Of a stretch of DNA of 64,000 nt, positions 1-8,297 are shown one piece after another. Source of the stretch: Mucilaginibacter mali (lineage in GTDB: Bacteria; Bacteroidota; Bacteroidia; Sphingobacteriales; Sphingobacteriaceae). Position numbers and translations under genes: made by a program. The notes beneath the pieces were generated by a model. It did not search any database, had not been told where the DNA came from, and saw nothing but the letters and a program-made list of their open reading frames with translations. The stretch is from positions 1 through 64,000 of the forward strand of contig NZ_CP054139.1 of assembly GCF_013283875.1 (NCBI RefSeq), in the 5' to 3' direction. Position 1 is the stretch's first letter, and every line of letters starts with the position of its first letter.

Positions 1-248
1 CGGGCCAGGTCCGAGCGCTCAATATCTGATTGTGAACTCACCGACACATATTCGCCGGAGGCCATCGATAAAGCGCCGGCTACCAAGCCCGCCACGGCCG
101 CGAGGATGATGGGTTCCCGGGTCGTGCTGGCCGCAGCGATGCCGATCGCCAGACTGGTGGTCGAAAGGATGCCGTCGTTGGCGCCCAGTACGGCGGCGCG
201 CAGCCAGCCGCTGCGGTTCGTATAATGTTTTTCGGTGATTAAAGTCAT
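1..248 (-). CDS. VIT1/CCC1 family transporter, N-terminal fragment (gene runs off the left edge)
   Basis: The reverse strand opens with ATG at 248 and reads without a stop to base 1, giving about 82 residues. The N-terminus carries [19 protein letters not shown], then a hydrophobic segment and the [13 protein letters not shown] motif. That pair of motifs is typical of the VIT1/CCC1 family of iron or manganese transporters, inner-membrane proteins that move divalent metals out of the cytoplasm or into a store. Only the first membrane segments are visible, so substrate cannot be judged. It is divergent from the NO reductase gene at 558. Family assignment is firm; metal specificity is inference. 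Confidence 0.85.
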   Translation of the reverse strand, partial: MTLITEKHYTNRSGWLRAAVLGANDGILSTTSLAIGIAAASTTREPIILAAVAGLVAGALSMASGEYVSVSSQSDIERSDLA

Positions 249-557
249 TTTGGTCAGAGGTAGGATCTATGAAATTATTAGGCTAAGATACCGGTTTCTT
301 AGGTTGGTAGACGAGGGTCGTCAGCAATCCAGGGGCTCAAAATATGAAAATAGCATTTGCCAGAAAATGATCTATATCATATTTTTAAGTAAATCTCCTC
401 ATAATTACCTGCTGGAATGATGTCTAATTTTAGCAAAAATCAGGTAAAGCGCATTTCTTGAACAACCAGGATTAATTGGTCGTAGCGTTACCATTTTCTA
501 ATCAAAATAAACAAGAATGTTAAAAATCTCTCATCACCTTCCCAAAAATTAATTTTC
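249..557. other. Intergenic region between divergent VIT-family and NO reductase genes
   Basis: This 309-base AT-rich gap separates two divergent start codons and must hold both promoters. I see no clear TAnnTTTG element and no convincing palindrome for an NO-responsive regulator. A short open frame on the + strand here has no recognisable features and is judged spurious. Confidence 0.5.
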
Positions 558-2840
558 ATGAAAAATCCAAAAAAATTATGGATCATCTTTGCCATTGTCA
601 TCGGCTTATCGTTTACCGTTTTACTTTTCTTCGGGGTCAAAATTTATCAGAATGCACCTCCTATGCCGGAAAAAACAGTGTCGGCAAATGGCGAAGTTTT
701 ATTTAACGGCGGGGACATTAGTAACGGCCAAAACGTCTGGCAAAGCATCGGAGGACAGGAAGTCGGTTCGATTTGGGGCCATGGGGCTTATGTAGCCCCC
801 GATTGGACCGCAGATTACCTGCACCGGGAATCATTATTCATTTTAAATGTCTGGTCAAAGGCCGACTATGGCTCAGCTTACGATAAGCTACCTGAGGAGC
901 AGCAAATGGTCCTGCAAACCAGGTTAAAAAAAGAGGTCCGTAAAAACACATATGACCCGACCACCAAAACGCTGAAACTATCAGCGGTGAGGGCACAGGC
1001 TTTTGCCTATCTCAATCAGTATTACGCAAATGTTTTTGGCAGCAATACCCATTTTGATAAATTAAGGAATGAATACGCCATTTCAAAAAATGCCATTAAG
1101 GATCCTGCCAGGGCCCGGTTGATCGGGGTATTTTTCTTTTGGGCCAGCTGGGCCTGCGTTACCGAGCGGCCTGGCGAAACGGTATCTTATACACACAACT
1201 GGCCGAATGACAATTTAATCGGAAACGTTGCTACAGGGGATCTCATGCTATGGACGGGTTTCAGCATTATTATCTTATTGCTGGGCATCGGTATCTTAGC
1301 TTTTTACAATGCACAAAACAGTGAAGAAGAACAGGCTTCCGATGAAATTCCAACAGAAGATCCTTTGCTTTCCATAAAGCCAACCCCATCCATGCGGGCA
1401 ACGATCAAATATTTTTGGATCGTAACCGTGCTGATCGTACTGCAAGTGGTACTGGGCGTGGTAACCGCCCATTACGGCGTGGAAGGAACTGCCTTTTACG
1501 GGTTCCCCTTAGCGGAATATATGCCGTATTCCCTAAGCAGGACCTGGCACGTACAGATCGCCATATTTTGGATTGCAACCTCGTGGCTGGCGACAGGTTT
1601 ATACATTGCACCTGCGGTGACCGGTTACGAACCTAAATTCCAGAAACTCGGCGTCAATTTCTTATTCATATGCCTGTTAATCATTGTTGGTGGCTCCATG
1701 GTTGGCCAATGGTATGCCATTATGCAAAAATTGGGGTATATACAAAACTTCTGGTTCGGCCATCAGGGCTATGAATACGTGGATCTTGGACGGTTCTGGC
1801 AAATATTCCTTTTCATTGGCCTGATCTTATGGTTAGTATTAATGACCAGGGCAATTATGCCTGCCTTAAGGAGCAAAAATAACAGCCGGCATTTATTGAG
1901 CATGTTTATCGTTTCTTCTGTCGCCATTACCTTGTTTTATGCGGCAGGCTTAATGTGGGGACGCAGAAGTAATCTGGCCGTCGCTGAATACTGGCGCTGG
2001 TGGGTCGTGCATCTTTGGGTAGAAGGCTTTTTTGAAGTTTTTGCTACGGTGGTCATGGCGTTCATTTTCACCCGGATGAAATTGTTGAATGAGAAATTTG
2101 CAACCTTAAATGTGTTGTTCTCGACCATTATCTTTTTGTCGGGAGGTATTTTAGGAACCTTCCACCACCTTTATTTTTCGGGCACGCCGACAGCCATATT
2201 AGCTGTAGGCTCTTCCTTCAGCGCCCTGGAGGTCGTGCCTTTGGTTTTCATAGGGGTCGAAGCTTTCCATAATTACAAAATCAGTAAACTTAAATCCTGG
2301 ATACAAGCCTATAAATGGCCGATCTACTGTTTTATCGCAGTTGCCTTCTGGAACTTTTTGGGGGCAGGCATTTTCGGATTTTTAATTAATCCGCCGATCG
2401 CGTTATATTATATGCAAGGCTTAAACACAACTCCCTTACACGGTCACGCTGCCTTATTCGGTGTTTATGGTATTTTAGGGATCGGCCTCATGTTATTTGT
2501 TCTAAAAGGATTATACCGCCAAAATGTGTGGAAAGACACCTGGATCCGCTTTGCCTTTTGGAGCATTAATATTGGTTTAATGCTGATGCTTCTATTGAGC
2601 CTTTTGCCTATCGGCTTACTGCAAACGATAGCCAGTGTGAATCACGGGATGTGGTATGCAAGATCCGCCGAGTTTATGCAGCAGCCCCTAATGAATACCT
2701 TACGCTGGATGCGCCTTTTTGGTGACACCATTTTCGCAATAGGCACAGTTGCCTTAGCCATTTTTGTCATAGGATTAGCGACCGGCTGGAGTTACAAAAA
2801 AGATGAATATGATTTAAAGAAAGTGGAAAAAACCAAATAA
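558..2840 (+). CDS. norZ: Quinol-dependent nitric oxide reductase (qNOR)
   Basis: This 760-residue membrane protein has the length and layout of single-subunit qNOR, which reduces 2 NO to N2O using quinol electrons. An N-terminal membrane anchor is followed by a periplasmic cytochrome-c-like domain without haem-c motif (WGHGAYVAPDWTADYLHRE near 73-91), then about 12 helices. Visible ligands are His331 (low-spin haem, TWHVQ), His485 with Glu489 and Glu493 in VVHLWVEGFFEV, His536-His537 (HHLYF), and His628/His630 (LHGHAALFG). The Glu after the first metal-ligand His distinguishes NOR from oxygen reductases. It stands alone on the + strand and faces the NO/oxygen operon. A strong hairpin terminator follows 20 bases after the stop. 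The qNOR call is secure; a detoxification rather than denitrification role is inferred from the neighbourhood. Confidence 0.96.
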   Translation: MKNPKKLWIIFAIVIGLSFTVLLFFGVKIYQNAPPMPEKTVSANGEVLFNGGDISNGQNVWQSIGGQEVGSIWGHGAYVAPDWTADYLHRESLFILNVWSKADYGSAYDKLPEEQQMVLQTRLKKEVRKNTYDPTTKTLKLSAVRAQAFAYLNQYYANVFGSNTHFDKLRNEYAISKNAIKDPARARLIGVFFFWASWACVTERPGETVSYTHNWPNDNLIGNVATGDLMLWTGFSIIILLLGIGILAFYNAQNSEEEQASDEIPTEDPLLSIKPTPSMRATIKYFWIVTVLIVLQVVLGVVTAHYGVEGTAFYGFPLAEYMPYSLSRTWHVQIAIFWIATSWLATGLYIAPAVTGYEPKFQKLGVNFLFICLLIIVGGSMVGQWYAIMQKLGYIQNFWFGHQGYEYVDLGRFWQIFLFIGLILWLVLMTRAIMPALRSKNNSRHLLSMFIVSSVAITLFYAAGLMWGRRSNLAVAEYWRWWVVHLWVEGFFEVFATVVMAFIFTRMKLLNEKFATLNVLFSTIIFLSGGILGTFHHLYFSGTPTAILAVGSSFSALEVVPLVFIGVEAFHNYKISKLKSWIQAYKWPIYCFIAVAFWNFLGAGIFGFLINPPIALYYMQGLNTTPLHGHAALFGVYGILGIGLMLFVLKGLYRQNVWKDTWIRFAFWSINIGLMLMLLLSLLPIGLLQTIASVNHGMWYARSAEFMQQPLMNTLRWMRLFGDTIFAIGTVALAIFVIGLATGWSYKKDEYDLKKVEKTK

Positions 2841-2860
2841 GCTTTAAAGTTGTCGTGATG

Positions 2861-2890
2861 AATTCTCCGGAGCAACCCGGAGAATTTTTT
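2861..2890 (+). terminator. Rho-independent terminator of the NO reductase gene
   Basis: A perfect 10-bp stem (2861-2870 with 2877-2886) closes a 6-base loop and runs into a T tract. It lies 20 bases after the NO reductase stop codon. Confidence 0.88.
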
Positions 2891-2989
2891 CATTTATTAT
2901 CGTTATTAGCCGTCAGGAGAACTGAAGTGCCAATAAGTCCGGTCGAAAAGTTATCGATTAAGCGACATAATGGTAAAGTGCCGGAAAGA

Positions 2990-3328
2990 TCAGCCTGCGG
3001 GGGTGATACGAAAGACCATGCCGTCCATTTCCGGCCGCAAACGGAGCTGACAGCCCAGGCGGGTCGCGGACGTGCTTTGCGGCAAAAGGTCGAGCATATC
3101 CAGCTCCTGATCACCGGCCGGTGACAGTTGCTCATTCCCCGAAAGGATGTCGACCGCACAGGTAGCGCAAAGGGCGATGCCACCACAGGTGCCGGCAATG
3201 GGATAGCCGCCGGCCCGGAGGACCTCCATCAGGCTCAGGTTGATATTGACCGGTACCTCCAAAGGTTCCTGGCTGCCGTCAGCGTTCATTAGATAGATCG
3301 TTATCAGATCAGAAGGTGTTGATGCCAT
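2990..3328 (-). CDS. 2Fe-2S ferredoxin (plant/adrenodoxin fold)
   Basis: This 112-residue protein carries the 2Fe-2S motif C48-x5-C54-x2-C57 (TCGGIALCATC) and a distal C93 in LGCQL, the four-cysteine pattern of soluble ferredoxins. It is the last gene of the long minus-strand operon, and its start overlaps the end of the ferredoxin reductase by 20 bases, so the two are probably translationally coupled. The obvious role is to carry electrons between NADPH:ferredoxin reductase and the haem or non-haem iron proteins upstream in the operon. The fold and cluster are clear; the redox partner is inferred from position. Confidence 0.92.
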   Translation of the reverse strand: MASTPSDLITIYLMNADGSQEPLEVPVNINLSLMEVLRAGGYPIAGTCGGIALCATCAVDILSGNEQLSPAGDQELDMLDLLPQSTSATRLGCQLRLRPEMDGMVFRITPAG

Positions 3329-4331
3329 AAACCGTCGTGTATTTAAAATTCAGCTTCTCAGCTGGATAAATATATTTAAATGCGCTTTGCATGGCCAGGG
3401 CCGCTTCATGAAAACCACATAAGATCAGTTTCAGTTTGCCCGGATAAGTATTGATGTCCCCGATCGCGTAAACCGCGTCCAGATTGGTCGAATAATCTTC
3501 GGGTTTAACTGGTATCGCTGATTGGGTAATAGCCAGCCCCCACTCTGCTATCGGTCCCAATTTGGGCGTTAATCCAAACAGCGGTATAAAGTGATCGGCG
3601 GCGATCCTGGCGACTGGCGACTGAGGCGTAAGGATACTCAGTTCCTGCAGGCGACCGTCCCCATGCAAGGCGGACACATGCGCTTGCAGCAAAAGGTCGA
3701 TCTTACCCCCCTTTGCCAACGCGAACACTTTTTCCGCGGAATCAGGAGCACCGCGGAAGGTATCACCCCGGTGAACCAGGGTCACTTTTGCCGCAATGTC
3801 GGCCAGAAATATCGTCCAGTCCAGGGCGGAATCACCGCCACCGGCTAAGACCACGTTGCGGTCACGGAATACTTCCGGGTTTCTCACCAGGTAAGCAACG
3901 CCCTTGCCCTCGAATTCGGTGAGTCCGTCGATCGCCGGTTTACGCGGCTCAAAACAGCCCAGTCCGCCCGCAATGACCAGTACTTTACAGTTGATCGTGC
4001 TATGCTCATTCGTCATGAGGGTCAGCGAACCATCATCGTTCCTGTTTATTGTTTCCACGCGTTCACCTAAGGTAAAGCCCGGGCGAAACGGCGCGATCTG
4101 TTCCATCAGCCTGTCCACCAGTTCCTGACCCAGGATCTGGGGGTAACCCGGAATATCGTAGATCGGCTTATGCGGATAGATCTCAGATAGCTGCCCGCCC
4201 ACCTGAGGCAGGGCATCGATCAGCTGGCAGCGCATTTTTAACAGGCCAGCCTCAAACACCGCGAACAAGCCGACCGGGCCGGCGCCCACAACACAAATAT
4301 CAGTTTCTATGTTTTCCCGCTGCTCTTCCAT
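3309..4331 (-). CDS. Thioredoxin-reductase-like ferredoxin--NADP+ reductase
   Basis: The 340-residue flavoprotein starts with the FAD-binding motif VGAGPVGLFAVFEAG (about 15-29) and the VGGQLSEIYPHKPIYDIPGYP signature of the YumC/FNR type 2 family. A second nucleotide site VLAGGGDSALDW (about 161-172) binds NADPH, and YAIGDINTYPGK near the C-terminus completes the FAD site. Members transfer electrons between NADPH and ferredoxin and lack the redox-active CxxC of thioredoxin reductase. None is seen here. The gene overlaps the ferredoxin downstream and follows a cupin gene by 18 bases. Together with the globins and hemerythrin it could form a split reductase system analogous to the reductase domain of flavohaemoglobin, which is inference. 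Confidence 0.93.
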   Translation of the reverse strand: MEEQRENIETDICVVGAGPVGLFAVFEAGLLKMRCQLIDALPQVGGQLSEIYPHKPIYDIPGYPQILGQELVDRLMEQIAPFRPGFTLGERVETINRNDDGSLTLMTNEHSTINCKVLVIAGGLGCFEPRKPAIDGLTEFEGKGVAYLVRNPEVFRDRNVVLAGGGDSALDWTIFLADIAAKVTLVHRGDTFRGAPDSAEKVFALAKGGKIDLLLQAHVSALHGDGRLQELSILTPQSPVARIAADHFIPLFGLTPKLGPIAEWGLAITQSAIPVKPEDYSTNLDAVYAIGDINTYPGKLKLILCGFHEAALAMQSAFKYIYPAEKLNFKYTTVYGINTF

Positions 4332-4349
4332 TTCACTTTTCCATTAATA

Positions 4350-4646
4350 TTATACCTGTATTAAAAAACAAATGCTGTCCTTCAGGGCTACTACCGAATG
4401 CGGCTCATTAACCGGGATGTCCAGCTCATCAAACTTGTTCATGGTTACAGTCCCCTGAGCGCTGAAATAATTGATTTGCCCATCAATAACCACCAGCCGG
4501 GTATTAACCCCTGTTTGATGCTCTTTCAACACCATGCCTTTTTTTAAACCCAGGGCGAGCACCTTTCCGGCCGCACCTTTTACCAATACTTTAACGATCG
4601 GTCCTGCTGCATTTTCTAATGCTGTTACTACGTCTTGTATGATCAT
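4350..4646 (-). CDS. Small cupin-fold protein
   Basis: A 98-residue single-domain protein with short beta-strands and the cupin-like ends KEHQTGVNTRLVVIDG and IPVNEPHSVVAL. The second motif has the conserved proline-His turn (NEPHSV), but the first lacks the HxH pair of classic metal cupins, so metal binding is uncertain. It sits between a ferredoxin and its reductase in the operon. A similar small cupin is encoded at 5498-5773. Function is unknown; it may bind a small ligand or metal linked to redox stress. Confidence 0.75.
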   Translation of the reverse strand: MIIQDVVTALENAAGPIVKVLVKGAAGKVLALGLKKGMVLKEHQTGVNTRLVVIDGQINYFSAQGTVTMNKFDELDIPVNEPHSVVALKDSICFLIQV

Positions 4647-4656
4647 ATCTTTAATT

Positions 4657-4995
4657 TTATGTTAAAACCCTTACCGTCAGGCCATCCATCTTTTCGTCGA
4701 TCATGAGTTGACAGGCTAAACGGATATTTTCAGCCGAACGCCCGGTTCTTTGCAGGTTGATGTCCCCGTTGCGCTCGTAGGAAGTAGGCTCTTGCTGCTT
4801 AGCCGTGATCTCGACCAGGCAGGTGCCGCATTTTCCCATCCCCAGGCATTCCCCGAAACCTGCTGTAAAAATGCGGTCATAGATCAGCATCATCAGGCTG
4901 CGGTATTCATTGGCAAAGGTGCGCAGTTCATATAATTCGCCGTTATACGCTACCCGGATAACGATGGGCCTTTCGGGCGAAATCCGCGGCTTCAT
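4657..4995 (-). CDS. 2Fe-2S ferredoxin, second copy
   Basis: This 112-residue protein has C50-x5-C56-x2-C59 (ECLGMGKCGTC) and a distal C95 (RLACQL), the 2Fe-2S ferredoxin arrangement. It differs strongly from the ferredoxin at 2990-3328, so it is not a recent duplicate. Its ATG overlaps the hemerythrin stop by 4 bases (ATGA type), which implies translational coupling. The pairing with a diiron hemerythrin suggests that it may reduce that protein; this is inferred from position only. Confidence 0.9.
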   Translation of the reverse strand: MKPRISPERPIVIRVAYNGELYELRTFANEYRSLMMLIYDRIFTAGFGECLGMGKCGTCLVEITAKQQEPTSYERNGDINLQRTGRSAENIRLACQLMIDEKMDGLTVRVLT

Positions 4996-5486
4996 GTCAA
5001 CGGATAGTTTTTATTCCAGAATTCATCCGGATAGTTATCCACGAACGGTACGTGATGTTGGGCATTCAGGACTTCGCCGGCTTGCCTCAGAACGGGCTCA
5101 GGCAACGAAGCCTCCAGATGAGGGAACAAGATCCGCTCTTCAAAACGGATATGCTTGGTCAGGAGCTCTGCGAATGAAAGGTAATCTGCCGCTGCCTCAT
5201 GTTCGTAATAGTTCAGCTGCTGGAGCCGCTGTTCCAGTAGCCGGTGTTCTGATTTACCCTGCCGGGACAGGTCGTCATCCAGCCGGTCAAACAGCAATAC
5301 TTCTTCTTCCCTGAAGTGATCTTTCAAATGATTTTCCCAGAAAAAATTGATGTACTTCAATATTTTAGGCAAAGGGACCGCTTTCCTTAAACCTTCTTTG
5401 ATCTTCCAGCCAAACAGCAAACCTGCGTGATGGTCCCTGGAAAGTACGATGATGTATTCACTGCGTTTGATCGGTTTGTTCTCCAT
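4992..5486 (-). CDS. Hemerythrin/HHE cation-binding domain protein
   Basis: A 164-residue all-helical protein. His and Glu residues are spaced along four helices: RDHHAGLLFGW at the N-terminus, NHLKDHFREEE in the second helix, HIRFEERILFPHLE in the third, and a C-terminal AQHHVPF. This is the pattern of the hemerythrin/HHE family, which binds a diiron centre and in bacteria senses or scavenges O2 or NO, or repairs nitrosylated iron centres (YtfE-like). The surrounding NO-related genes favour a nitrosative-stress role. Cupin upstream by 11 bases, ferredoxin downstream with a 4-base overlap. Confidence 0.9.
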   Translation of the reverse strand: MENKPIKRSEYIIVLSRDHHAGLLFGWKIKEGLRKAVPLPKILKYINFFWENHLKDHFREEEVLLFDRLDDDLSRQGKSEHRLLEQRLQQLNYYEHEAAADYLSFAELLTKHIRFEERILFPHLEASLPEPVLRQAGEVLNAQHHVPFVDNYPDEFWNKNYPLT

Positions 5487-5497
5487 GGTGCTAAAGA

Positions 5498-5773
5498 TTA
5501 AAGAACGGGATAGGTGATCACCGCATTGCCCGCCATAATAATCAGGGCTTTAAAGTCCTGTATGACTTTGAGGATATGTGGTTCATGGGAAGGGATGGAA
5601 CAGGTCGATCCTTTGCTCAATTCACTCGTTTCACCCTTGCAGATCAATAGGGCATTACCCGATTCTACGATGACAAAGGCCGCTGATGTCGCGAAGTGAC
5701 GGGGCATCTGAGTGCCCGCCGGCAACTCTACTTTGAGGACCTGATAATGGTCGTTTTTTTCAAGCTCTTTCAT
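5498..5773 (-). CDS. Small cupin-domain protein
   Basis: A 91-residue protein with the cupin pattern: MPRHFATSAAFVIVESGNAL as the first motif and SIPSHEPHILKVI as the second, with His in each strand pair. It is probably a one-domain jelly roll able to bind metal or a small effector. It lies between the globin pair (40-base gap) and the hemerythrin gene (11-base gap) in the same operon. No specific reaction can be assigned. Confidence 0.8.
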   Translation of the reverse strand: MKELEKNDHYQVLKVELPAGTQMPRHFATSAAFVIVESGNALLICKGETSELSKGSTCSIPSHEPHILKVIQDFKALIIMAGNAVITYPVL

Positions 5774-5813
5774 GATCTTGTGGATTTAAATGAATAAAAC
5801 ACTTTGCTTTTCA

Positions 5814-6188
5814 TCACTGTTCAATTTGCTTCACGGCTTTCATGATACGGGCAATGCTGAATGCCCTCTTTTTCGCATTCTCTGCAATCTGCCCCTGGAA
5901 AAGTTCGTCCAGCGTTTCGTGGAACAAGGATAACCAGCGGTCAAAATGCTCCCTGGTCAGCGCCAGGGGCAAATGTTTGGTGAGCGGGTCAGCGCTGAAT
6001 TTGCGGGTATATAAAAGCAGCGTGGACCAAAAATCCGTCATGCGCTCCAGGTGATGGCCCCAGTTATTTCCAATTACAGGCTCAAATATGGGCGCCAGTA
6101 ACTCATCCCGGCGTACCTTTCCATAAAAGGTGTCCACCAGTTGTCGCACATCTGCTTCATCAATAATATCGTGTGGTTCCGTTTTCAT
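5814..6188 (-). CDS. Group III truncated haemoglobin
   Basis: The 124-residue globin has the group III pattern: FYGKVRRDELLAPIF with the B10 Tyr22, HLERMTDFWSTLLL in the E helix, and KHLPLALTREHFDRWLSLF with the probable proximal haem ligand His72. The position of that His matches the well-studied Campylobacter Ctb. Group III globins bind O2 and NO and are linked to nitrosative stress and oxygen handling. It lies 2 bases downstream of a second group III globin gene. The two are only moderately alike, so they may have different ligand affinities. Confidence 0.93.
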   Translation of the reverse strand: MKTEPHDIIDEADVRQLVDTFYGKVRRDELLAPIFEPVIGNNWGHHLERMTDFWSTLLLYTRKFSADPLTKHLPLALTREHFDRWLSLFHETLDELFQGQIAENAKKRAFSIARIMKAVKQIEQ

Positions 6189-6190
6189 GA

Positions 6191-6577
6191 TTAAAAAATT
6201 ACCCGGTCACTATTGCCATTCAGTTGCTGCAAGCGGCTTAAAAACAGATCGGCCATTAATGCCGCGCGCTTTTTAGCATCGTCCGCAATAAAGCCTTCAA
6301 AACGCGTGTCAATCGTCGTATAGAACAATTCCAGCCAGCGTTCAAAATGCGGACGGTCAATCTTTAATGGCGCATGTCTGGCAAACGGATTGCCGCGAAA
6401 GCCCGGCACGCCAAACAAGGCGGCGTTCCAGAATGCGTACATTTTGTCCAGGTGAGGGCGCCAGTCGCTGATCTTTTCCATAAAGATGGGACCGATCAGT
6501 TCGTCCTGCCTCACGCGTGTATAGAAGTCGTCAACAAATACTTTGATGTCTTCCATATCTTCTATTTCTTTTTTCAT
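6191..6577 (-). CDS. Group III truncated haemoglobin, second paralogue
   Basis: A 128-residue globin with FYTRVRQDELIGPIF (B10 Tyr19), PHLDKMYAFWNAALF and FARHAPLKIDRPHFERWLELF, where His68 is the probable proximal haem ligand. Its ATG overlaps the stop of the upstream membrane-protein gene by 4 bases, which ties it translationally to the oxidase genes. Two adjacent group III globins downstream of a cytochrome oxidase suggest oxygen delivery or NO protection of the oxidase. The family is clear; the physiological role is inferred. Confidence 0.93.
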   Translation of the reverse strand: MKKEIEDMEDIKVFVDDFYTRVRQDELIGPIFMEKISDWRPHLDKMYAFWNAALFGVPGFRGNPFARHAPLKIDRPHFERWLELFYTTIDTRFEGFIADDAKKRAALMADLFLSRLQQLNGNSDRVIF

Positions 6578-6987
6578 TTGAATAAGGGCATTTGACCGGA
6601 TGTGATATGGTAATAAACCGCCCAGGCCGTAAAAGCGATTAAGAGAATAATGATCCAGAAAGGCATACTATGCGGCGTTTCACTGCCCTGCAGCATAAAT
6701 GTTTTTTGGTCACCTTTACCGTAGGCATTGATCATCAGCGGGAGTACGCCATCAACAACTTCATCTTTGCGTAACCCCTCCACTGCAATCGCCGGACCGT
6801 TGCGAACAATGAATGGGATCGTTTTAATGCCTTCTTTTCCTTTATGATCTTTACTGACCACCTTCAAGGTATGCTTGCCATCGGTCAGCTTTTTGGTATC
6901 CAGTTCAAAGGAAACCGGTGCCGGGTAGGTGCCGATCGGCTGGGGATCGTCATCAATGAACAAGGTGATGAAACTTTTATTTTCCAT
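6574..6987 (-). CDS. Oxidase-associated membrane protein with C-terminal anchor
   Basis: The 137-residue protein is mostly soluble beta-rich sequence (about 1-105) with an Ig-like feel (SFELDTKKLTDGKHTLKVVS). A single membrane helix (SMPFWIIILLIAFTAWAVYY, about 107-126) near the C-terminus should anchor it with the N-terminal domain outside or inside. No haem or metal motif is visible. It sits between the cbb3 oxidase genes and the globins with 3- and 4-base junctions, so it is likely an accessory or assembly subunit of the oxidase. It is not a recognisable CcoP, CcoQ or CcoH. Confidence 0.7.
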   Translation of the reverse strand: MENKSFITLFIDDDPQPIGTYPAPVSFELDTKKLTDGKHTLKVVSKDHKGKEGIKTIPFIVRNGPAIAVEGLRKDEVVDGVLPLMINAYGKGDQKTFMLQGSETPHSMPFWIIILLIAFTAWAVYYHITSGQMPLFK

Positions 6988-6990
6988 GGC

Positions 6991-7269
6991 CTAAGAATTT
7001 AAAATCACATTTTTAATACGGTCATGCCCTTTATCGGCAGGCCTGACCAGGCATTTGACCAGGGCATAGAAAGAATAGACGGTAACGAGCACCATGAGGC
7101 TGACCACTACATAATCCCAGTTACTGGTCGGGCCCGCGCCATGCGTAATGCCTTGCAGAAACTTTGGCTGTTGCGCTTTACAGGCGTCACAGGCCAGCGC
7201 GCTGGAGCAAGTCCCTAAAACGCCGGTCATCATTAATAATGCTTTTAAATGGAATGCGTGCTTTTTCAT
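6991..7269 (-). CDS. Small exported or membrane protein with CDACKAQQP motif
   Basis: A 92-residue protein with an N-terminal signal-like segment (residues 1-26 ending SSALA), then CDACKAQQPKFLQG, and one membrane helix (WDYVVVSLMVLVTVYSFYAL, about 51-70). The CxxC just after the signal could bind a metal such as copper or form a disulfide; it lacks the following His of a haem-c site. It lies 2 bases after the oxidase subunit II gene. A role as a small oxidase subunit or copper-handling factor is plausible but unproved. Confidence 0.7.
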   Translation of the reverse strand: MKKHAFHLKALLMMTGVLGTCSSALACDACKAQQPKFLQGITHGAGPTSNWDYVVVSLMVLVTVYSFYALVKCLVRPADKGHDRIKNVILNS

Positions 7270-7271
7270 AC

Positions 7272-8294
7272 TTATTTTGCTACAGTACCTGATTTGATCT
7301 GGTTAAACATTTCTTTGATCTCGGTTAACGTGACCTTTCGGCCGGTATTCCCCCAGCTCGTACGCTCGTGATTCATGATCGCAACGATCTCCTGGGGTTT
7401 TAGGTTGTTATTGGTACCGACCGGCGGCATGATACCATAACCTTCACTGACCCGTCCGTTATAACCTTTCATGATAATGGTCAGCTGCACTTTTGGGTCT
7501 TTATCGAGGACGACCGGACTGCCCTTCAGCGGCGGAAACGCGCCTTTCAAACCTTCGCCATTTTCCTGGTGGCAGCTCTGACAATTGGAGGCGTACAAAG
7601 CCGCACCGTCCAATTCCGTATTCAGCTTGCTGGTCGTACCGGGTAATGCCGGCTTGAGCTCCTTGCCATATAAAAACAGGGGCGTCGGTTTGCCATCAGG
7701 TAATTTCAGCTGTTTGAAGGACTTGAGGTAGGCAACCAGTTCCAATGCCTCTTTAGTGGCGACGATTTTTCCGGTAATGCCCTTACGGAATTCATCTGGT
7801 ACATTGACCACCACATCGCCGGGGAAGGCGTAATCTTTGACCTCGAACAACCAAGAGTAGGCCGGCATGATCGATTGGGACACAACGGACCTGGGGTTAT
7901 ACAGGTGCAGCAGGTGCCAGTCCTCGCTAGGCTGCCGGTTCCCAATATTCATCAAGTCGGGACCGGTTCGTTCGGAACCCATCAGGTTCGCCGTATTCCG
8001 CCAAACATCAGTCCGCACATTGCGCGCGTAATCAGCCGCGATGCTGGGCCGGATGCCCCACATTTTATCCATGTCCACATTTCGTACCTGCTGCGTATGA
8101 CAGGCTATACAGCCTTCCCGGATGAATATGCCCTTACCGGCAACTTCGTCGCTGGTCAGCGGTTTACTTTCAGGCAGCGGTGCATTATTGTTCTGTGAGT
8201 TTAAAGCCGGGAATACGGCGGCAAACATCGTCAGGGCGATGAATAAAATAATGGCAGCGCCAAAGAGTCTTTTATGATTATTGTAGATATCCAT
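7272..8294 (-). CDS. ccoO: cbb3-type oxidase subunit II (CcoO-like) fused to a second cytochrome c domain
   Basis: The 340-residue protein begins with a membrane anchor (about 11-30) and a FixO-like cytochrome c domain with haem site C62-I-A-C65-H66 and Met143 (SIMPAYSWLF). After a linker it has a second cytochrome c domain, C238-Q-S-C241-H242, with Met289 (YGIMPPVG). Classical CcoO carries one haem c and CcoP two. Here the extra C-terminal domain may replace CcoP, for which no gene is visible. It should shuttle electrons from the quinol:cytochrome c pathway to subunit I. The gene follows subunit I by 3 bases. Confidence 0.9.
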   Translation of the reverse strand: MDIYNNHKRLFGAAIILFIALTMFAAVFPALNSQNNNAPLPESKPLTSDEVAGKGIFIREGCIACHTQQVRNVDMDKMWGIRPSIAADYARNVRTDVWRNTANLMGSERTGPDLMNIGNRQPSEDWHLLHLYNPRSVVSQSIMPAYSWLFEVKDYAFPGDVVVNVPDEFRKGITGKIVATKEALELVAYLKSFKQLKLPDGKPTPLFLYGKELKPALPGTTSKLNTELDGAALYASNCQSCHQENGEGLKGAFPPLKGSPVVLDKDPKVQLTIIMKGYNGRVSEGYGIMPPVGTNNNLKPQEIVAIMNHERTSWGNTGRKVTLTEIKEMFNQIKSGTVAK

Positions 8295-8297
8295 TGC

